A stretch of DNA of 64,000 bases from Pseudoxanthomonas sp. PXM03 (GTDB lineage Bacteria > Pseudomonadota > Gammaproteobacteria > Xanthomonadales > Xanthomonadaceae): positions 496,001-560,000 of the forward strand of contig NZ_JACVAU010000002.1 in the NCBI RefSeq assembly GCF_014852005.1, in the 5' to 3' direction. Made by a program: the position numbers and the translations under genes. The notes under the pieces were generated by a model that was not told the origin of the DNA, did no database searches, and was given only the letters and a program-made list of their open reading frames with translations. Positions 60,040 through 64,000 of the stretch are shown here, piece by piece; within the stretch, counting starts at the first letter, position 1, and the number at the start of each line of letters is the position of its first letter.

Positions 60040-60482
60040 CGACGGTGGTCCGCCGGACGGGACTGACGCACCTGGACGTCGTCGCCCGTCTGTTCGACCA
60101 GTACCGCGGCTTCTACGGCCAGCCCTCGGACCCGGCATTGGCACGGGATTTCATCCGCGAGCGGATGGAGCGCGACGAGTCCGTCATCCTGCTGGCCTGG
60201 GTAGACGACGCGGCCGTCGGCTTCACCCAGTTGTATCCGGCCTTTTCTTCCGTCAGCGCGTCGCGGGTATGGATCCTCAACGACCTGCTCGTACTGCCCG
60301 AGGCGCGTCGCAAGGGCGTCGCGCGCGCATTGCTGTCGTCCGCGGCCGAGTTCGCGCGCGCCGACGGGGCGTTGCGGCTGGAACTGGAAACCGACCACGA
60401 CAACGCGAGCGCACAGGCGCTGTACCGGGCCATGGGCTGGATGCCCTACGACGGCACGCTGCGTTTCCGCCTACCGCTCTAG
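60036..60482 (+). CDS. GNAT-family N-acetyltransferase
   Basis: 148-residue single-domain acetyltransferase, substrate unknown. The acetyl-CoA loop is [16 protein letters not shown] (about 88-103) and the C-terminal [15 protein letters not shown] is the typical GNAT motif B. Its ATG overlaps the prfA stop (ATGA), so it is translationally coupled to release factor 1. Candidates include a protein-N-terminus or small-molecule acetylase. Confidence 0.85.
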   Translation: MTTVVRRTGLTHLDVVARLFDQYRGFYGQPSDPALARDFIRERMERDESVILLAWVDDAAVGFTQLYPAFSSVSASRVWILNDLLVLPEARRKGVARALLSSAAEFARADGALRLELETDHDNASAQALYRAMGWMPYDGTLRFRLPL

Positions 60483-60511
60483 CCTGCGCACCGTGGAAGC
60501 CTGCCTCTCCG

Positions 60512-60573
60512 ATGTGGGAGCGAGACCCGTCGCACCATGGATGCCCCGTTCGCGACGGGCGTCACTTCTACAT
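60512..60573. repeat. 62-base imperfect palindrome between GNAT and OGT genes
   Basis: Arms 60512-60533 and 60552-60573 (22 bases each) pair with four mismatches: ATGTGGGAGCGAGACCCGTC against GACGGGCGTCACTTCTACAT. The 'TGTGGGAGCGA...GTCGC' shape is that of the dispersed repeats seen in xanthomonads. The rest of the 201-base gap shows nothing further. Confidence 0.6.
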
Positions 60574-60683
60574 GCATCGCACGTGGCGCAAGGCTTGTCG
60601 CGCGCTGTCGATGATCGCTAGGCTGCCGCCCATGATCATCGACACGCGTCCCGTCAACGCCACCGGCACCCTCGGCGGTCGCG

Positions 60684-62408
60684 GTGACCGTTGACGGTCC
60701 ACGCGACGAGCGCGCGCGATTGCGGCTGCATGTACGGCAGGCGCCGCAGGACTTCATCGCCTGGGTCATGCTTTCGGATGCGGAGCTCGACCACGGTGAT
60801 GCCGAGGCGGGGCGGCGCGCCGCCGAGCACGCGCTGGACCTGCGCCCCCGCCATCCCGAAGCCCTCGCGCGACTCGGTCGCAGCCACTGGCTGTCGGGTC
60901 GGCACGCGCAGGCGGCACAGGCATTGAGCGAGGCCGCTGCGCAGGCGCCCCAGCACCCGGGCATCGCGTTGTGGCTCGGCCACGCCCTCGAGGATGCCGG
61001 TGAAGCCGAGTCCGCCGCGCAAGCCTACGAGCATGCCTACCGGCTGTTGCCGGGCGAGCCCATGTTCGCCGCCCACCTGTTGAACTGGCGCCGCAAGCTC
61101 TGCGACTGGCGTGACCTCGACGCGCTGTCGGCGCAGGTGCGAGGCGCCGTGCGCGAGGGTCGCGGCGTGGTGGAGCCGTTCGCTTTCCTCAGCGAAGACG
61201 CCAGCGCGCAGGAGCAACTGGCCTGCGCACGGCAACGCGCGCAGGCGTTGGCGTCGGTCGTCCGTCCACTTCCGCCCGCACCGCACGCGCCGGCAGACGC
61301 GCCGCTGCGCCTGGGCTTCCTCTCCAACGGGTTCGGCGCGCATCCCACCGGCCTGCTGACGGTGGCGTTCTTCGAAGCCCTGCAGGCGCATGCAGCGGTA
61401 TCCACACACCTGTTCGCCCTCACGCCCGACGATGGCAGCCCCATCCGCCAACGGCTGGCGACGGCCACGCACTTGCACGATCTCGCGAATCTTCCGCACG
61501 CACGTGTCGCGCAGGCGGTCCGCGACCAGCGCATCGACGTGCTCTACGACCTGCGCGGCTGGGGGGGCGGCGGCACGCCGGAAGTGCTGGCCATGCGTCC
61601 CGCACCCGTGCAGGTCAATTGGCTGGCCTATCCCGGCACCTCCGGTGCGCCGTGGATCGACTACGTGCTGGCGGATCGCTTCGCCTTGCCCGGGACGTTG
61701 GTGCCGGCGTACAGCGAAGCCGTCGCCTACCTGCCCGGCGCCTTCCAACCGTCCGACACGCGTCGCACGATCGACATACCGCCCCCGCGCGAGGCCTGTG
61801 GCCTCCCCGGCACCGGCGTGGTCTATGCCTGCTTCAACAACAGCTACAAGGTGAACCCACGCAGCCTGGCCAGGATGCTCGACATACTGGCGAACGTCGA
61901 CGGCAGCGTGTTGTGGCTGCTGTCCGGCCCCGGCCGGGCCGACGACCGCCTGCGCACGGCGGCGCAGGCGCGCGGCGTGGATCCCGCGCGCCTGGTGTTC
62001 ATGCGCAAGCTGCCGCATGCGGAGTACCTGGCGCGCTACCGGCATGCGGACCTGTTCCTCGACACGCATCCCTACAACGCGCACACCACCGCGTCCGACG
62101 CGCTGTGGGCAGGCTGCCCGGTGCTGACCTGCGCGGGCGCGACGTTCGCCTCCCGCGTCGCAGGCAGCCTCAATCATCATCTCGGCCTGAACGAAATGAA
62201 CATGACCGACGACGAGGCCTTCGTCGCGACCGGGATCCGGCTGGGCCGCGATGCCGCGGCACGTGCGGCCCTGCGCGAGCGCCTGCGGGCCGCGATCGCG
62301 CACGCGCCGCTGTTCGACATGCCGCAGTTCGCGAAAGGCTTAGCCGACGTCGCCTGGCGCATGGCTGACCGGCACCGCAAGGGGCTGCCGCCCGCACCAC
62401 TCGACTGA
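60684..62408 (+). CDS. TPR-containing GT41 glycosyltransferase (O-GlcNAc transferase homologue)
   Basis: 574 residues, like the characterised X. campestris OGT homologue. TPR helices run to about residue 140 (AWVMLSDAELDHGDAEAGRRA, LARLGRSHWLSGRHAQAA, LWLGHALEDAGEAESAA). The catalytic part resembles human OGT: LGFLSNGFGAHPTG (H220, matching the human catalytic-site histidine), CFNNSYKVNP (K389, the UDP lysine) and NAHTTASDALWAGCPV followed by ATFASRVAGS. Donor UDP-GlcNAc is expected from the family; the acceptor protein is unknown. Start is GTG 60684. No signal peptide, so it acts in the cytoplasm. Confidence 0.9.
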   Translation: MTVDGPRDERARLRLHVRQAPQDFIAWVMLSDAELDHGDAEAGRRAAEHALDLRPRHPEALARLGRSHWLSGRHAQAAQALSEAAAQAPQHPGIALWLGHALEDAGEAESAAQAYEHAYRLLPGEPMFAAHLLNWRRKLCDWRDLDALSAQVRGAVREGRGVVEPFAFLSEDASAQEQLACARQRAQALASVVRPLPPAPHAPADAPLRLGFLSNGFGAHPTGLLTVAFFEALQAHAAVSTHLFALTPDDGSPIRQRLATATHLHDLANLPHARVAQAVRDQRIDVLYDLRGWGGGGTPEVLAMRPAPVQVNWLAYPGTSGAPWIDYVLADRFALPGTLVPAYSEAVAYLPGAFQPSDTRRTIDIPPPREACGLPGTGVVYACFNNSYKVNPRSLARMLDILANVDGSVLWLLSGPGRADDRLRTAAQARGVDPARLVFMRKLPHAEYLARYRHADLFLDTHPYNAHTTASDALWAGCPVLTCAGATFASRVAGSLNHHLGLNEMNMTDDEAFVATGIRLGRDAAARAALRERLRAAIAHAPLFDMPQFAKGLADVAWRMADRHRKGLPPAPLD

Positions 62409-62433
62409 CCCGCGATTGCGCTACCCTTCGGGC

Positions 62434-62952
62434 ATGAGCCATGCCGACACTTTGATCCCGTTGCACCTGTGCGTGTTGACCGTCTCCGACAGCCGCACAC
62501 TCGCCGAGGATCGCTCCGGCGACTACCTCGCCGATGCGCTCGCGCAGGAAGGACACCACCTGCATGACCGCGCGCTGCTGCCCGACGACCGTTACCGCCT
62601 GCGTGCGCAGGTCTCGCAGTGGATCGCCGATCCCGCGGTAGATGGCATCCTGGTGACCGGCGGCACCGGCTTCACGGGTCGCGACTCCACGCCCGAGGCG
62701 CTGCTGCCGCTGCTGGACAAGGAAATGCCGGGCTTCGGCGAACTGTTCCGGCACGTCAGCGTCGAGGAGATCGGCACCTCGTCGCTGCAATCGCGCGCGT
62801 TCGCCGGGCTGGCGAACCAGACCTTCCTGTTCTGCCTGCCGGGCTCCACCTCGGCCTGCCGCACGGCGTGGGAGAAGATCATCCGCGCCCAACTCGACGC
62901 ACGCACACGGCCCTGCAATCTGGCCACGCTGCGTCCCCGCCTGAAGGAATGA
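62434..62952 (+). CDS. moaB: Molybdenum cofactor biosynthesis protein B
   Basis: Member of the MoaB/MogA molybdopterin-binding family, possibly adenylating molybdopterin. 172 residues: [15 protein letters not shown], the [16 protein letters not shown] loop and [19 protein letters not shown] 62434 (MSHADT); a TTG six codons earlier is less likely. No moaA, moaC or moe neighbours are in view. Confidence 0.92.
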   Translation: MSHADTLIPLHLCVLTVSDSRTLAEDRSGDYLADALAQEGHHLHDRALLPDDRYRLRAQVSQWIADPAVDGILVTGGTGFTGRDSTPEALLPLLDKEMPGFGELFRHVSVEEIGTSSLQSRAFAGLANQTFLFCLPGSTSACRTAWEKIIRAQLDARTRPCNLATLRPRLKE

Positions 62953-62968
62953 GCAAGGAGAGCCCGCC

Positions 62969-63304
62969 ATGTCGCTCGATGCCACCCTGCGCCTGCTGAC
63001 CAAGGCCAGCGGCCTGACCGCCGCCGATCTCGCCGCCGCCATCCCGCGCGCCGGCGTGGCCACGGTGAAATCCTGGCTGGCCGGCGAGAAGCTGCCCGGC
63101 GGCGACCAGCTCGCCGCCCTGGCACGTGCCTTCGGCGTCCCCGCGGGCGCGCTGCTGTCGGAACTGGCGACGACGCTGGATCCCGCGCGCACGCGGGGCG
63201 AGCACGACCTGCTGGCCGCCTACCGCGCCCTCAACACGCGCCAGCAAGGCGCACTGTTGGAGGTCGCGCGCGGCATGGCAGGCCATGCCCGCCGCAAACG
63301 CTGA
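62969..63304 (+). CDS. XRE-family helix-turn-helix DNA-binding protein
   Basis: 111 residues with an N-terminal helix-turn-helix (about 5-55): [42 protein letters not shown] in shortened form reads as the Cro/C1 pattern. The C-terminus is a basic helix without a sensor domain. It lies 16 bases after moaB and 27 before the PPK2 gene, so it may regulate one or both. Targets are unknown. Confidence 0.8.
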   Translation: MSLDATLRLLTKASGLTAADLAAAIPRAGVATVKSWLAGEKLPGGDQLAALARAFGVPAGALLSELATTLDPARTRGEHDLLAAYRALNTRQQGALLEVARGMAGHARRKR

Positions 63305-63331
63305 ATCCCCTGCCACCGCACAGGACACGCG

Positions 63332-64000
63332 ATGAAGACTCTCAAACGCAAGGATTACGAAGCCCAGCTCAGGCCCTTGCAGCTCGAACTGGCCGCGATG
63401 GCACGCTGGGCGTCGCACTGCGGCGCCCGCATCGTGGTGGTGATGGAAGGCCGCGACACCGCCGGCAAGGGCGGCGCCATCGGCGCGATCACCGAGCATC
63501 TCAACCCGCGCCAATGCCGCGTGGTGGCACTGCCGAAACCGAGCGAACGCGAAGCCACGCAGTGGTACTTCCAGCGCTACATCACGCACCTGCCGGCCGC
63601 CGGCGAGATCGTGCTGTTCGATCGCAGCTGGTACAACCGCGCCGGCGTGGAGAAGGTGATGGGCTACTGCACGGACGAACAGCATGCACGGTTCCTCGCG
63701 CAGGCGCCGGTGTTCGAGAAGGGCATCACCGACGACGGCATCCTGCTGTTCAAGTACTGGCTGTGCGTGGACCAGGCGCAGCAGGAAGAGCGCTTCGCCG
63801 AACGCGCCGACGAGCCGCTGAAGAGCTGGAAACTGTCGCCGATCGACCTGAAGGCGCGCGAGAAGTACGCCGACTACACCGCCGCGCGCGAAACGATGCT
63901 CAAGGCGACGCACACCAAGCATGCGCCGTGGACACTGGTCGACTTCAACGACCAGCGCACCGGGCGGCTCACGCTGATCCGCGACCTGCTGGATCGCCTG
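63332..64000 (+). CDS. ppk2: PPK2-family polyphosphate kinase, 3' end outside the window
   Basis: Transfers phosphate between polyphosphate and nucleotides. The 223 codons in view have the Walker A EGRDTAGKGGAI (39-50), Walker B-like IVLFDRSWYNRAG (93-105) and the lid-region arginines (EERFAERADEPLKSWKLSP). It is a short single-domain PPK2; whether it phosphorylates NMP, NDP or both is not clear from sequence. ATG 63332; the frame runs open to the window end. Confidence 0.92.
   Translation, partial: MKTLKRKDYEAQLRPLQLELAAMARWASHCGARIVVVMEGRDTAGKGGAIGAITEHLNPRQCRVVALPKPSEREATQWYFQRYITHLPAAGEIVLFDRSWYNRAGVEKVMGYCTDEQHARFLAQAPVFEKGITDDGILLFKYWLCVDQAQQEERFAERADEPLKSWKLSPIDLKAREKYADYTAARETMLKATHTKHAPWTLVDFNDQRTGRLTLIRDLLDRL

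Overview
The window is a chromosomal segment of a high-GC gammaproteobacterium, very probably of the Xanthomonadaceae/Lysobacteraceae (Xanthomonas, Stenotrophomonas, Pseudoxanthomonas, Lysobacter group). The reasons are: RpoB of 1,383 residues, a tRNA-Tyr/Gly/Thr-tuf-tRNA-Trp-secE-nusG order, rpmJ missing from the spc/alpha region, a plant-type (class II) DAHP synthase, a GT41 O-GlcNAc-transferase homologue like that of X. campestris, and xanthomonad-type palindromic intergenic repeats. The genus is inference. I see no prophage, insertion sequence, integron, CRISPR array or toxin-antitoxin pair.

Left flank (1-17 kb): metabolic and envelope genes. There is a partial M14 zinc peptidase. On the minus strand follow prpE (propionyl-CoA synthetase), mdh, an aspartate-type aminotransferase, a LprI-like lipoprotein and ppiB. 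On the plus strand are typA/bipA, a DUF2127 membrane protein, an amidase lipoprotein and a large CHASE-PAS-GGDEF-EAL cyclic-di-GMP protein. On the minus strand again are class II DAHP synthase and dsbB.

Core (17-50.7 kb, all minus strand): an essentially unbroken translation/transcription cluster. In transcription order it is tRNA-Tyr, tRNA-Gly, tRNA-Thr, tuf, tRNA-Trp, secE, nusG, rplK, rplA, rplJ, rplL, rpoB, rpoC, rpsL, rpsG, fusA, tuf, then the S10 operon (rpsJ to rpsQ), the spc operon (rplN to secY) and the alpha operon (rpsM, rpsK, rpsD, rpoA, rplQ). The rif, str, S10, spc and alpha operons are therefore adjacent. The two tuf genes are nucleotide-identical. Promoters with good sigma-70 boxes are visible before the tRNA operon, rpsL and rpsJ. 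The rpsL and rpsJ promoters share a terminator-promoter-5' hairpin layout. An L10-type leader precedes rplJ.

Right flank (50.7-64 kb): ychF, pth, rplY, prs, tRNA-Gln, ispE, lolB and a TPR lipoprotein-assembly-type neighbour on the minus strand. Divergently, on the plus strand, lie hemA, prfA, a GNAT acetyltransferase, a TPR-GT41 O-GlcNAc transferase homologue, moaB, an XRE regulator and a PPK2 polyphosphate kinase cut by the window end.

Most of the window is conserved housekeeping. The points most worth following are the sharply bounded tuf gene-conversion tract, which stops exactly before a terminator U-tract; the repeated promoter/leader cassette of the two ribosomal-protein operons; and the nucleocytoplasmic-type OGT homologue.
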